Shown here in pieces: positions 17,208 to 24,754 of a DNA stretch of 64,000 bases (positions within the stretch are counted from its first letter, which is position 1; each line of letters opens with the position of its first letter). Source of the stretch: Atopobium sp. GTDB taxonomy: Bacteria; Actinomycetota; Coriobacteriia; Coriobacteriales; Atopobiaceae. The notes under the pieces are model-generated. The model made no database searches and had not been told where the DNA came from. It saw only the letters and a program-made list of their open reading frames with translations. Location of the stretch: assembly GCA_015258715.1 (NCBI GenBank), contig JABZHR010000002.1, positions 117,713 through 181,712 of the forward strand, written 5' to 3'. The translations under genes were made by a program, and so were the position numbers.

Positions 17208-17277
17208 TGGCGAGAAGAAACGATCGTTAGAAGCCCGATTGCGAGAAGACCGCTGACGAGAAAACCGATCTTCTCGC
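17208..17277. repeat. Cluster of GCGAGAA words with an inverted pair between ptsI and the lipid kinase
   Basis: TGGCGAGAA at 17208-17216, then GCGAGAAGA at 17241-17249 facing TCTTCTCGC at 17269-17277, with another CGAGAA between them. This is the 3' region of two convergent genes. Confidence 0.7.
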
Positions 17278-17328
17278 TATACGACGCGACGTGTTGCGCT
17301 CGTCATCACCCGAAAGTCGCGTGGCGGG

Positions 17329-18258
17329 CTAGGGAACAATCACGGAAAGCGCGGCGGGAATGACCTCAATGACAAACTTTTCCGCAAAGGGGAGCTCTTC
17401 GCCGTCAACCTGAACAGGGACGGGCTCGTGGAAAGTCACTTCCGCGCGTTTAAGGTGGCGCTCTTCAATGATGCGTGAGTTGACGTGCTTGCCAGCCCTT
17501 GCCAGGCCAAACAAAGCCAGCAGGTGCGGAATGTTGGGTACCTTGGTGTTGTAGCAGACGGTAAGAAGACCATCGTCTGGCTGGGCGTGTGGACAGACCT
17601 TAAAGCCGCCACCATACGTAGGACCAATCTGGAAGGCCATGATAAGCGCTTGAAGATCAATGTCCTTCTCGCCATCAAACGAGACGGTGCAGGGATAGCC
17701 TTTGCTACCAGCAGCCATAAACTTGAGACCCGAGGTCAAGAAGAGTGCTTCACCCTCAGTTGACGAGTTGTTTGCGCGACGCTTTGTGGTATCGGCTGCA
17801 ATAGCTGCGTCAAGTCCAAACGACATAGTCTCCATGAAGTAGACGTCGTTGATGCGACCAATTTCTAGCTGCTTAACTTTGCCACGAACCAGCTGTGCAA
17901 AAGCGCCTTCTGGATCGTTGATCTTCATGCCAAGCGTGCGTGCATAATCGTTTCCGGAACCCATAGGAATAATGCCAAGTGCTGGACGAACTTCTGGCGA
18001 TAAGGTCATGAGGCCGTTGACCACCTCATGGATGACGCCATCTCCGCCAAGTGCGACAACCGTATCAAAATCTGCAGCTTCTGCAGCCATGATACGAGCA
18101 TCTCCCATGGCCGTGGTGAGCTTAAGCTCATATCCGTCAGTCGCAGCTGAATAGCTGGTCAAAAAGTGACGAGCAAACTCTGCGCCTGCAGCGCCCTTAC
18201 CACTATGAGCAGCGGGATTAGCTATGATAAGCGTGCGTCCAAGAGGGGATTGAGACAT
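17329..18258 (-). CDS. Diacylglycerol kinase-family lipid kinase
   Basis: DagK/YegS-type kinase (309 aa) that would phosphorylate diacylglycerol or a similar lipid at the membrane face, recycling lipids from lipoteichoic acid or glycolipid synthesis. Seen: IIANPAAHSGKG at the N-terminus, the nucleotide loop VALGGDGVIHEVVNGL near residues 68-83, and PMGSGNDYARTLGM near 97-110. The C-terminal beta domain contains PTYGGGFKVCPHAQPDDGLL. Single gene on the minus strand, convergent with ptsI. The 200 bp upstream (18259-18455) is a divergent promoter region shared with the ABC-2 permease. Confidence 0.9.
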   Translation of the reverse strand: MSQSPLGRTLIIANPAAHSGKGAAGAEFARHFLTSYSAATDGYELKLTTAMGDARIMAAEAADFDTVVALGGDGVIHEVVNGLMTLSPEVRPALGIIPMGSGNDYARTLGMKINDPEGAFAQLVRGKVKQLEIGRINDVYFMETMSFGLDAAIAADTTKRRANNSSTEGEALFLTSGLKFMAAGSKGYPCTVSFDGEKDIDLQALIMAFQIGPTYGGGFKVCPHAQPDDGLLTVCYNTKVPNIPHLLALFGLARAGKHVNSRIIEERHLKRAEVTFHEPVPVQVDGEELPFAEKFVIEVIPAALSVIVP

Positions 18259-18455
18259 TTTGCACCATTTCTATTAGGACTGCAAAGCAGCGTTCTTACC
18301 AAAAGCCGCCAAGTGGCGCTGTTTCTAAATAGTTTTGTCACCACATGTACAAACAAAATAGTGGAGAAAACAGTTCAACAATGTTTCAAGTTTAAACGGC
18401 TTTGCCTGTCTGTGCTAGGATAAACCATACAGAAATCGGTAGAAAAGGATAGCGC

Positions 18456-19340
18456 GTGAGCGAGTCTTCAACACAAACCAATAATGCGCAGGATGCAAGC
18501 ATAGTTTCTGCAAATACAAATGGTGCAAGTGCAAGTCTTGTAGCTGTTTCTGCTCGAGATGCGTGGTATCCAACACATCAGCGTGACCAGTTCATTTTGC
18601 GCCAGCTGGTAAGTAAAGACTTCAAGCTTAAGTATCGTCGCTCTATCTTGGGCGTTGTGTGGTCGGTTTTGAACCCACTTTTGATGATGACCGTTATGGC
18701 GGTTGTCTTTTCTACTTTTTTAGGCAACCGTGCCGAGGATGTTGTGAACTATCCTTTGTATCTTATTCTTGGTAATACGGCGTTTCAGCTGATGAACGAT
18801 GCAACTACTATGGGTATGCGTTCAATTATTGATGCATCCAGCCTGCTTAAAAAAGTCCGCATCAACCGCGTTGTGTTCCCTGTTCAGAAAGTACTTTTTG
18901 CGGTTGTAAACTATCTTTTCTCGCTCATAGCTGTTGGCATTGTCATGCTTGTCTTCCGCATCCCGCTCACAATTTATGCCCTGCTCACACCTGTAGCTTT
19001 GCTACTTTTGGCTTGTTTCTGTATTGGTCTTGCAATGCTTCTCTCGGCCCTTGCGGTCTTCTTTAGAGACGTTATTCACCTGTGGAGTGTTGTGACTACG
19101 GCATGGATGTATGGTACGCCTCTGTTCTACTCCGTTAACATCATGTCGCCTTGGATGCTTCAGATCGAGCGTTTTAATCCAATGTTCCACTTTGTAACGT
19201 TTATTAGAGACTGTCTTCTTTTCCAGAAATTCCCTGCAACAAGCACCATTTTAGGTTGCCTTGTTTCTGCAGTTCTTGCCCTAGTTATTGGCTACACTGT
19301 CTTCCACAAACTAGAGAAGAAATTTATTCTGCACATTTAA
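18456..19340 (+). CDS. ABC-2 type export permease of the TagG/polysaccharide class, without a partner ATPase nearby
   Basis: Membrane protein (294 aa) with a long polar N-terminal segment and about six hydrophobic helices from residue 65 on. The pattern LVSKDFKLKYRRSILGVVWSVLNPLLMM is diagnostic of permeases exporting teichoic acids, O-antigen or other cell-surface glycans. It starts with GTG at 18456 after AAAGGAT. Such permeases work with a separate ATPase (TagH/RfbE type), normally in the same operon. Here the next gene is a convergent GntR regulator 7 bp away, and no ATPase of that type is seen in the window. The partner must be elsewhere, or the gene has been separated from it. Confidence 0.88.
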   Translation: MSESSTQTNNAQDASIVSANTNGASASLVAVSARDAWYPTHQRDQFILRQLVSKDFKLKYRRSILGVVWSVLNPLLMMTVMAVVFSTFLGNRAEDVVNYPLYLILGNTAFQLMNDATTMGMRSIIDASSLLKKVRINRVVFPVQKVLFAVVNYLFSLIAVGIVMLVFRIPLTIYALLTPVALLLLACFCIGLAMLLSALAVFFRDVIHLWSVVTTAWMYGTPLFYSVNIMSPWMLQIERFNPMFHFVTFIRDCLLFQKFPATSTILGCLVSAVLALVIGYTVFHKLEKKFILHI

Positions 19341-19347
19341 TGCCAGG

Positions 19348-20067
19348 CTATCTCTTTGAAATAACCTTATAGCAGAACGTTTCTGGGTGACTGCGAGTTT
19401 GCGTAAAGCCAAACATAACGCCTCTCGAGTTAAATGAATGGCTTTCTACCACCGCTACGCAATTAAAAGATCCAAGCTCCAGATGCTGAAGGTCTTCTTT
19501 AGTTGCCAGCTCAACACTGATTGTTCTTTTGCTCTTGAGAATTTTCATGTGAAGCGTGTTTTCTAGATACGCAAAAATTGAGGTTGCCGCATCGTCTTTA
19601 CTTAAATTTCCCACAGCAGAGGCCAAGAGATAATCGTTATCTATTTGGCGAGAAGATCCGTTGAGTTTGCGGATTCGAACTATATGTATAAGTTCTTCTC
19701 CTGTCTTAAAACCAGATTGATGAGAAATGTCATCTGTGCATGGCACATGCTCAAAGACAATGACATCTGTATCGGGCTTAAGATGATTTCTATGGGCATA
19801 TTCCTGAAAGGACTCAAGTCCTTCTAGCGAGCCAATAACTTCACTTGGTTTTTTCTGCCAAATAACGCGTACGCCCTTGCCATGAATTGGTTGAAGGAGC
19901 GCTTCATCCGATAGGAGAGTAAGTGCTCGCCGAACAGTGTTTCTTGAGCAAGAATATGTTTTGGTAAGCTCCATCTCGGTGGGTAAATAGGACTCATAGG
20001 TGTAGGTACCGTCTAAGATTTTATTTTTCAAATCCTGATAAATCGTATCGAATCGTGCGCTTGGCAT
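19348..20067 (-). CDS. GntR/HutC-family transcriptional regulator (UTRA domain), probably of the maltodextrin genes
   Basis: DNA-binding regulator (239 aa). N-terminal winged helix of the GntR type at about residues 1-70 (YLPTEMELTKTYSCSRNTVRRAL), and a UTRA effector domain at about 90-235 that would bind a sugar phosphate or similar ligand; the layout resembles TreR. It is divergent from the maltodextrin operon, with 295 bp between them that include an 18-bp perfect palindrome, so it most likely controls that operon and itself. The 3' end is only 7 bp from the convergent ABC-2 permease. Confidence 0.9.
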   Translation of the reverse strand: MPSARFDTIYQDLKNKILDGTYTYESYLPTEMELTKTYSCSRNTVRRALTLLSDEALLQPIHGKGVRVIWQKKPSEVIGSLEGLESFQEYAHRNHLKPDTDVIVFEHVPCTDDISHQSGFKTGEELIHIVRIRKLNGSSRQIDNDYLLASAVGNLSKDDAATSIFAYLENTLHMKILKSKRTISVELATKEDLQHLELGSFNCVAVVESHSFNSRGVMFGFTQTRSHPETFCYKVISKR

Positions 20068-20157
20068 ACTATTTCCTTAACAAGCTGATGAAGTTCAAAG
20101 TTACGTGTTCAAACTACCCTTGATTAGATAGTAGATTTATAAAAATGAAACGAACAT

Positions 20158-20180
20158 AAAATGGTTCCTTTCATACCATT
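20158..20180. promoter_or_regulatory. Inverted repeat near the GntR-gene start region
   Basis: AAATGGT and ACCATTT flank nine bases, followed by a repeated TTCATACC. Possible operator in the divergent regulator/malE region. Confidence 0.4.
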
Positions 20181-20208
20181 TACCGACAATTTCATACCGC
20201 TCAGAAGT

Positions 20209-20226
20209 GAGTTGTTTAAACAACTC
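20209..20226. promoter_or_regulatory. 18-bp perfect palindrome, likely regulator operator
   Basis: GAGTTGTTTAAACAACTC is fully self-complementary. It lies 46 bp upstream of a TTGACA box and between the divergent regulator and transporter genes, where a repressor site is expected. Which protein binds it (GntR or a LacI-type protein encoded elsewhere) is inference. Confidence 0.65.
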
Positions 20227-20271
20227 GATAGTACAAATATACTTTTCTTTGTAGACGTAAGCAAAATTGTT

Positions 20272-20301
20272 TTGACAGTGTATCAAAGCATGGCTTATGA
20301 A
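20272..20301 (+). promoter_or_regulatory. Promoter of the maltodextrin operon
   Basis: -35 TTGACA at 20272-20277 and -10 TTATGA at 20295-20300 with a 17-bp spacer (or TATGAA at 18 bp). It is about 65 bp upstream of the binding-protein start. Confidence 0.65.
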
Positions 20302-20362
20302 AATCATGAGAAGAGACGTCAACCTAGCAAAGGGTTAGGAGCGCTCTCTAAGGAGGAGTCTT

Positions 20363-21673
20363 ATGTCTGGTATCAATCGTAGGCAGTTTGTCACCTTAAG
20401 TGCGTCAGCTCTTTGCTCACTGGGTCTTGTTGCTTGTGGCGGAAATAACGACAAAAAGCAGGGAGATTCTGATTCATCAAAGGGTTCAGTTTATTTTCTA
20501 AACTTCAAGCCTGAGTCTGATCAGCAGTGGAAAGATCTTGCAGCTAAGTATACTGAGGAAACTAAGGTTCCTGTAAAGGTAGTAACTGCTGCTTCTGATA
20601 CTTATGCACAGACATTCCAGTCTGAGATTAACAAGGATGCTTCTGTAGCACCAACACTGTTCCAGACAAATGGTCCTTCCGGCCTTATTGGCGTAAAGGA
20701 CTACTGCATTGACCTTAAGGGTGCCAAGATCCTGGATGAGCTCACCAATGATGCTCTTAAGCTCCAGGAGGATGGCGTTGTCTACGGTGTTGACTACGTA
20801 GAGGAAGACTACGGCATTATCTACAACAAGAAGCTGCTTGAGAAGGCAGGTTATAAGGGAGACGATATCAAGGACTTTGCTTCCCTAAAGAAGATTGCTG
20901 AAGATATTCAGGCTCGCAAGGCAGAGCTTGGCGTAAAGGGCGCATTCACCAGCGCTGGCCTTGATTCCAGTTCTGATTGGCGCTTTACCACACACCTTGC
21001 AAACCTTCCTCTGTACTATGAGTTCAAGGATACTGGTGATCCAGAGGCTAAGGAAATCAAGGGAACCTATCTTCCTAATTACAAGCAGATTTTTGACCTC
21101 TATATCAACAACGCTACATGCAGCCCAACTGAGCTTTCTGGCAAGACTGGCGATGACGCTGTCGCAGAGTTTGTTAACGGTGAAGCAGTCTTCTACCAGA
21201 ATGGTACCTGGGCATACAATGACATCAAGAAACTTGGCGACGATGCCCTTGGTATGATTCCAATTTACATCGGCGTTAAGGGTGAAGAGAAGCAGGGTAT
21301 GTGCTCTGGCGGCGAGAACTATTGGTGCGTAAGCTCCAAGGCAGACGACGCTTCCCAGAAGGCAACGCTTGACTTTATCTATTGGTGCGTAACTTCTGAT
21401 ACTGCTACCACTGCAATTGCTGAGGATATGGGCTTCACCATTCCATTCAAGAACGCAAAGGCAACTAAGAATGCACTTGCAAACATTGCAGCTGAGTATG
21501 CAAAGAAGGGCAATGAGCCCGTGGCTTGGGACTTCATTTACATTCCTTCTCAGGAGTGGAAGAACAACCTCTCCAGTGCACTTAAGGGCTATGCAGCAGG
21601 AACTGAGGACTGGGATGCTGTTAAGTCTGCATTCGTTGATGGCTGGAAGACTGAGAAAGAGGCTAACGCATAG
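20363..21673 (+). CDS. malE: Sugar ABC transporter substrate-binding lipoprotein (maltodextrin-type)
   Basis: Extracellular receptor (436 aa) that would deliver an oligosaccharide, probably maltodextrin given the neighbouring malQ and glgP, to MalFG-type permeases. The N-terminus has INRRQFVTLSASAL followed by the lipobox LVAC, so it combines a twin-arginine-like motif with lipidation at Cys25. The start is supported by AAGGAGG at 20350-20356. The mature protein begins with a Gly/Ser/Asp-rich linker. The ligand is assigned from context only. A perfect 34-bp hairpin lies between this gene and the next. Confidence 0.88.
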   Translation: MSGINRRQFVTLSASALCSLGLVACGGNNDKKQGDSDSSKGSVYFLNFKPESDQQWKDLAAKYTEETKVPVKVVTAASDTYAQTFQSEINKDASVAPTLFQTNGPSGLIGVKDYCIDLKGAKILDELTNDALKLQEDGVVYGVDYVEEDYGIIYNKKLLEKAGYKGDDIKDFASLKKIAEDIQARKAELGVKGAFTSAGLDSSSDWRFTTHLANLPLYYEFKDTGDPEAKEIKGTYLPNYKQIFDLYINNATCSPTELSGKTGDDAVAEFVNGEAVFYQNGTWAYNDIKKLGDDALGMIPIYIGVKGEEKQGMCSGGENYWCVSSKADDASQKATLDFIYWCVTSDTATTAIAEDMGFTIPFKNAKATKNALANIAAEYAKKGNEPVAWDFIYIPSQEWKNNLSSALKGYAAGTEDWDAVKSAFVDGWKTEKEANA

Positions 21674-21702
21674 TAGTCCTTCTAGTAATGCTTTGATTGG
21701 TG

Positions 21703-21736
21703 AGAGACGAGAAGAGAGATCTCTCTTCTCGTCTCT
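21703..21736 (+). promoter_or_regulatory. 34-bp perfect palindrome between malE- and malF-type genes
   Basis: Two 17-base arms meet at AGATCT (start AGAGACGAGAAGAGAG). No U-run follows. It would fold as a very stable hairpin at the 3' end of the binding-protein message and just before the malF ribosome site GGAGGG. The likely effect is to protect the malE mRNA or stop part of the transcription, giving more receptor than permease. Confidence 0.8.
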
Positions 21737-21756
21737 TGTTATTGGAGGGTATCTCT

Positions 21757-22611
21757 ATGGCTAAGATGTTGAAGCGGTGGTGGCCATTATTTGTTCTGCC
21801 TACAGCGCTCTCTTTTTTGTTTGGCTTTATGATCCCGTTTATTCAGGGATTTTATCTTTCATTTTGTAAATTTATTACCATCAGCGACGCTAAACCAGTT
21901 GGTCTGGATAACTATGTAGCAGCTTTTTCTGACCCACAGTTTGCTCATGCTTTTTGGTATACCGCATTATTTGCGCTTGTCTCAACAGTTCTTATTAATG
22001 TGTTGGCGCTTGCAATTGCACTCGCTTTAACTCGCAAGAATCTTAAGGGCACCAATTCATTTAGGACTGTCTTTTTTATGCCAAACCTTATCGGTGGCAT
22101 TGTTTTGGGTTACATCTGGAATATTTTGATTAACTGTGTGCTCTCTATTGTGGGCGAGCAGCTTCTTGCGCTTAATAGCATTGCTGGATTCTGGGGAATG
22201 ATTTTCCTTACCCTTTGGCAGCAGGTTGGTTACATGATGATTATTTATATTGCCGGCCTGCAGTCTATTCCAAGTGACTATCTTGAAGCAGCGCGAGTTG
22301 ATGGAGCAAATGCTTGGCAGACACTTTGGAAGGTAAAAATTCCAAACTTAATGTCTACTATTACCATTTGTCTTTTCTTGACGGTAACAAATGGCTTTAA
22401 ATTATTTGATCAGAACCTGGCACTTACTGCAGGTGAGCCTAAGCATTCAACCGAAATGCTTGCTCTTAATATTTACAATACCTTCTACGCTCGACAGGGA
22501 GCAAAGTGGATGGGTATCGGCCAGGCTAAAGCTGTTATTTTCTGCATTCTAGTTATTTGTATTGTCATGATTCAGCTGAGAGCCACCAGGTCAAGGGAGG
22601 TGCAGCAATAA
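21757..22611 (+). CDS. malF: Sugar ABC transporter permease, MalF type
   Basis: Inner-membrane permease (284 aa) with six predicted helices. The EAA loop is YLEAARVDGANAWQTLWKVKIPNL near residues 185-208, the ATPase contact site. ATG 21757 is chosen for TTGGAGGG 9 bases upstream; the open frame extends further upstream only through the hairpin. TAA at 22609-22611 overlaps the malG ATG. Confidence 0.92.
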   Translation: MAKMLKRWWPLFVLPTALSFLFGFMIPFIQGFYLSFCKFITISDAKPVGLDNYVAAFSDPQFAHAFWYTALFALVSTVLINVLALAIALALTRKNLKGTNSFRTVFFMPNLIGGIVLGYIWNILINCVLSIVGEQLLALNSIAGFWGMIFLTLWQQVGYMMIIYIAGLQSIPSDYLEAARVDGANAWQTLWKVKIPNLMSTITICLFLTVTNGFKLFDQNLALTAGEPKHSTEMLALNIYNTFYARQGAKWMGIGQAKAVIFCILVICIVMIQLRATRSREVQQ

Positions 22612-23450
22612 TGAAGCGCGATCAAATCATTAATAAAATTCTTGCTGTATTCTTTACCGTTCTTTCTCTTGCATGGATTTATCCAATGGTTATGATCTTG
22701 ATGAATTCATTCAAGGAAGAAACAACTATTACTACATCTACGGCATTTGATTTTGTTACATCAGAGAACTCTGCAGGTTTTGCTAACTACATTGCCGCTT
22801 TAGAGAAGCAAGGTTTCTTAGCAGCCTTTGGATATTCTCTAGTAATTACCATCACATCTGTTGCACTGATTTTGGTGTGCTGCTCAATGTGTGCATGGTT
22901 TATTGTCCGTGTAAAAAATCGCATTAGCAACATTTTGTACTACCTGTTTGTTTTCTCGATGGTAGTGCCTTTCCAGATGCTTATGTTTACGCTGTCCAAT
23001 ATGGCAAATACGCTTGGATTTAATACTCCTTTCAATATTTGCTTTATTTATTTGGGCTTTGGCGCTGGTCTAGCAGTATTTATGTTTGCTGGATTTGTTA
23101 AGACCATTCCACTTGAGATTGAAGAAGCTGCAACTATTGATGGTTGCAACCCACTTCAGACGTTCTTCCATGTTGTTTTGCCTATTATGAAGCCAACGTA
23201 TATTTCTGTTGGTATTCTCGAAACCATGTGGGTCTGGAATGACTATTTGCTGCCATATCTTGTACTGGATAGGACTAAATACCAAACTATTCCAATTTTG
23301 ATTCAGTACTTTAGAGGTGGATATGGAAAAGTAGAGATGGGTCCAATGTTTGCCTGCATCATGATGGTTATTATCCCCATTGTCATTATGTATTTGCTGT
23401 GCCAGCGCTACATCATCAATGGTGTCATTTCTGGCGCGGTAAAAGGCTAA
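22611..23450 (+). CDS. malG: Sugar ABC transporter permease, MalG type
   Basis: Partner permease (279 aa). The EAA loop is EIEEAATIDGCNPLQTFFHVVLPIMKP near residues 180-206. ATG 22611 overlaps the preceding stop by one base, and GGGAGG at 22595-22600 serves as ribosome site. About six helices. Confidence 0.92.
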   Translation: MKRDQIINKILAVFFTVLSLAWIYPMVMILMNSFKEETTITTSTAFDFVTSENSAGFANYIAALEKQGFLAAFGYSLVITITSVALILVCCSMCAWFIVRVKNRISNILYYLFVFSMVVPFQMLMFTLSNMANTLGFNTPFNICFIYLGFGAGLAVFMFAGFVKTIPLEIEEAATIDGCNPLQTFFHVVLPIMKPTYISVGILETMWVWNDYLLPYLVLDRTKYQTIPILIQYFRGGYGKVEMGPMFACIMMVIIPIVIMYLLCQRYIINGVISGAVKG

Positions 23451-23498
23451 ATCTCAATGTATTGCAGCAGACTATAGGCATTTCTGAAAGGTTTTATC

Positions 23499-24692
23499 AT
23501 GGCAGAAATCGTTTTAAAGAATATAAAAAAGATTTATCCAAATGAGAAAAAGCGCAAGTCTCTCTTTGGTAAGAAAACTGAGCAGAAAAAGAGCAACCTT
23601 GAGGTAACTGAAGAGGGTGTTGTCGCCGTTCAGGATTTCAATCTCACTATTAAAGAGCACGAGTTTGTAGTTCTTGTTGGTCCTTCAGGTTGTGGAAAAT
23701 CTACTACGCTGCGTATGATTGCAGGTCTAGAAGATATTTCTGCTGGTGAGCTTTATATTGACGGAAAGCTGGTCAATGACGTTGCGCCAAAAGACCGTGA
23801 CATTGCAATGGTCTTCCAAAGCTATGCGCTGTATCCAAATATGACCGTCTACGACAACATGGCGTTTACCCTTAAGCTTAAAAAGGTTGATCCTCAAGTC
23901 ATTGACGAGAAGGTCCGTGCAGCTGCAGAAACACTGGGCATTACGCCATATCTTGATCGTAAGCCAAAGGCGCTTTCTGGTGGTCAGCGTCAGCGTGTTG
24001 CAATTGGTCGCGCGATTGTCCGTGATCCAAAAGTCTTCTTGATGGACGAGCCACTCTCAAACCTTGATGCAAAGCTAAGAAATCAGATGCGTACAGAGAT
24101 CATTAAGCTTCGTCAAAAGGTCAATGGAACTTTTGTCTATGTTACACACGACCAAACAGAAGCTATGACCTTGGGCGATCGTATTGTCATTATGAAGGAT
24201 GGCTTTGTTCAGCAAATTGGAACTCCTCAAGAAGTGTTCAATAGGCCTGCAAATCTCTTTGTTGCTGGATTTATTGGCATGCCACAAATGAATTTCTTTG
24301 ATGCACATCTTATCCGTGTGGACAATGAGTTCCATGTAGAGACAGAAAACATGTCATTTGATATTTCTCCTGAGATGGCAAATCTGTTAGCACAGTCTTG
24401 GGTAGCTGCACCTGCAACAGACGTTATTGTTGGCATTAGGCCAGAGCAGATTTATCTGACTGAGCCAAATGAAATTGGCGCTTTCAAGGGCAATCTTGAA
24501 GTAAGCGAGCTCATGGGTTCCACAGTTCACCTTCATGTTCATACTGATGACGGCAACTTTGTTCTTATCGTTCCAGCAACTGAGCTTGCAAAACGAAACC
24601 TCAACATTGGCGACCAGGTATGGTTTAAATTTGAAGATAACGCCGTTCATCTCTTTGATAAGAACACGCAAGATAATCTAGTTAAGTATTAA
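23499..24692 (+). CDS. msmK: Sugar ABC transporter ATPase, MsmK/UgpC/MalK type
   Basis: ATPase (397 aa) for the carbohydrate importer encoded upstream. Walker A GPSGCGKSTT, signature LSGGQRQRVAIGRA, Walker B VFLMDEPLSNLDA, then a C-terminal TOBE/regulatory domain from about residue 240 (IGIRPEQIYL-type segment near 310). Unusual: residues 15-39 carry a Lys-rich insertion (EKKRKSLFGKKTEQKK) between the first strand and the usual A-loop region, absent in typical MsmK/MalK proteins. Such ATPases can serve several importers. A terminator follows at 24699. Confidence 0.92.
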   Translation: MAEIVLKNIKKIYPNEKKRKSLFGKKTEQKKSNLEVTEEGVVAVQDFNLTIKEHEFVVLVGPSGCGKSTTLRMIAGLEDISAGELYIDGKLVNDVAPKDRDIAMVFQSYALYPNMTVYDNMAFTLKLKKVDPQVIDEKVRAAAETLGITPYLDRKPKALSGGQRQRVAIGRAIVRDPKVFLMDEPLSNLDAKLRNQMRTEIIKLRQKVNGTFVYVTHDQTEAMTLGDRIVIMKDGFVQQIGTPQEVFNRPANLFVAGFIGMPQMNFFDAHLIRVDNEFHVETENMSFDISPEMANLLAQSWVAAPATDVIVGIRPEQIYLTEPNEIGAFKGNLEVSELMGSTVHLHVHTDDGNFVLIVPATELAKRNLNIGDQVWFKFEDNAVHLFDKNTQDNLVKY

Positions 24693-24698
24693 AGCTTT

Positions 24699-24739
24699 GT
24701 ACTGGCTTATCTTGAAAGAGATAAGCCAGTACTCTTTTT
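24699..24739 (+). terminator. Terminator between msmK and malQ
   Basis: A 14-bp perfect stem, GTACTGGCTTATCT at 24699-24712 with AGATAAGCCAGTAC at 24719-24732, then TCTTTTT. It separates transport genes from malQ-glgP, though read-through is possible as malQ begins 16 bp later without a clear promoter. Confidence 0.92.
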
Positions 24740-24754
24740 GCGAAAGAGGCAGCT

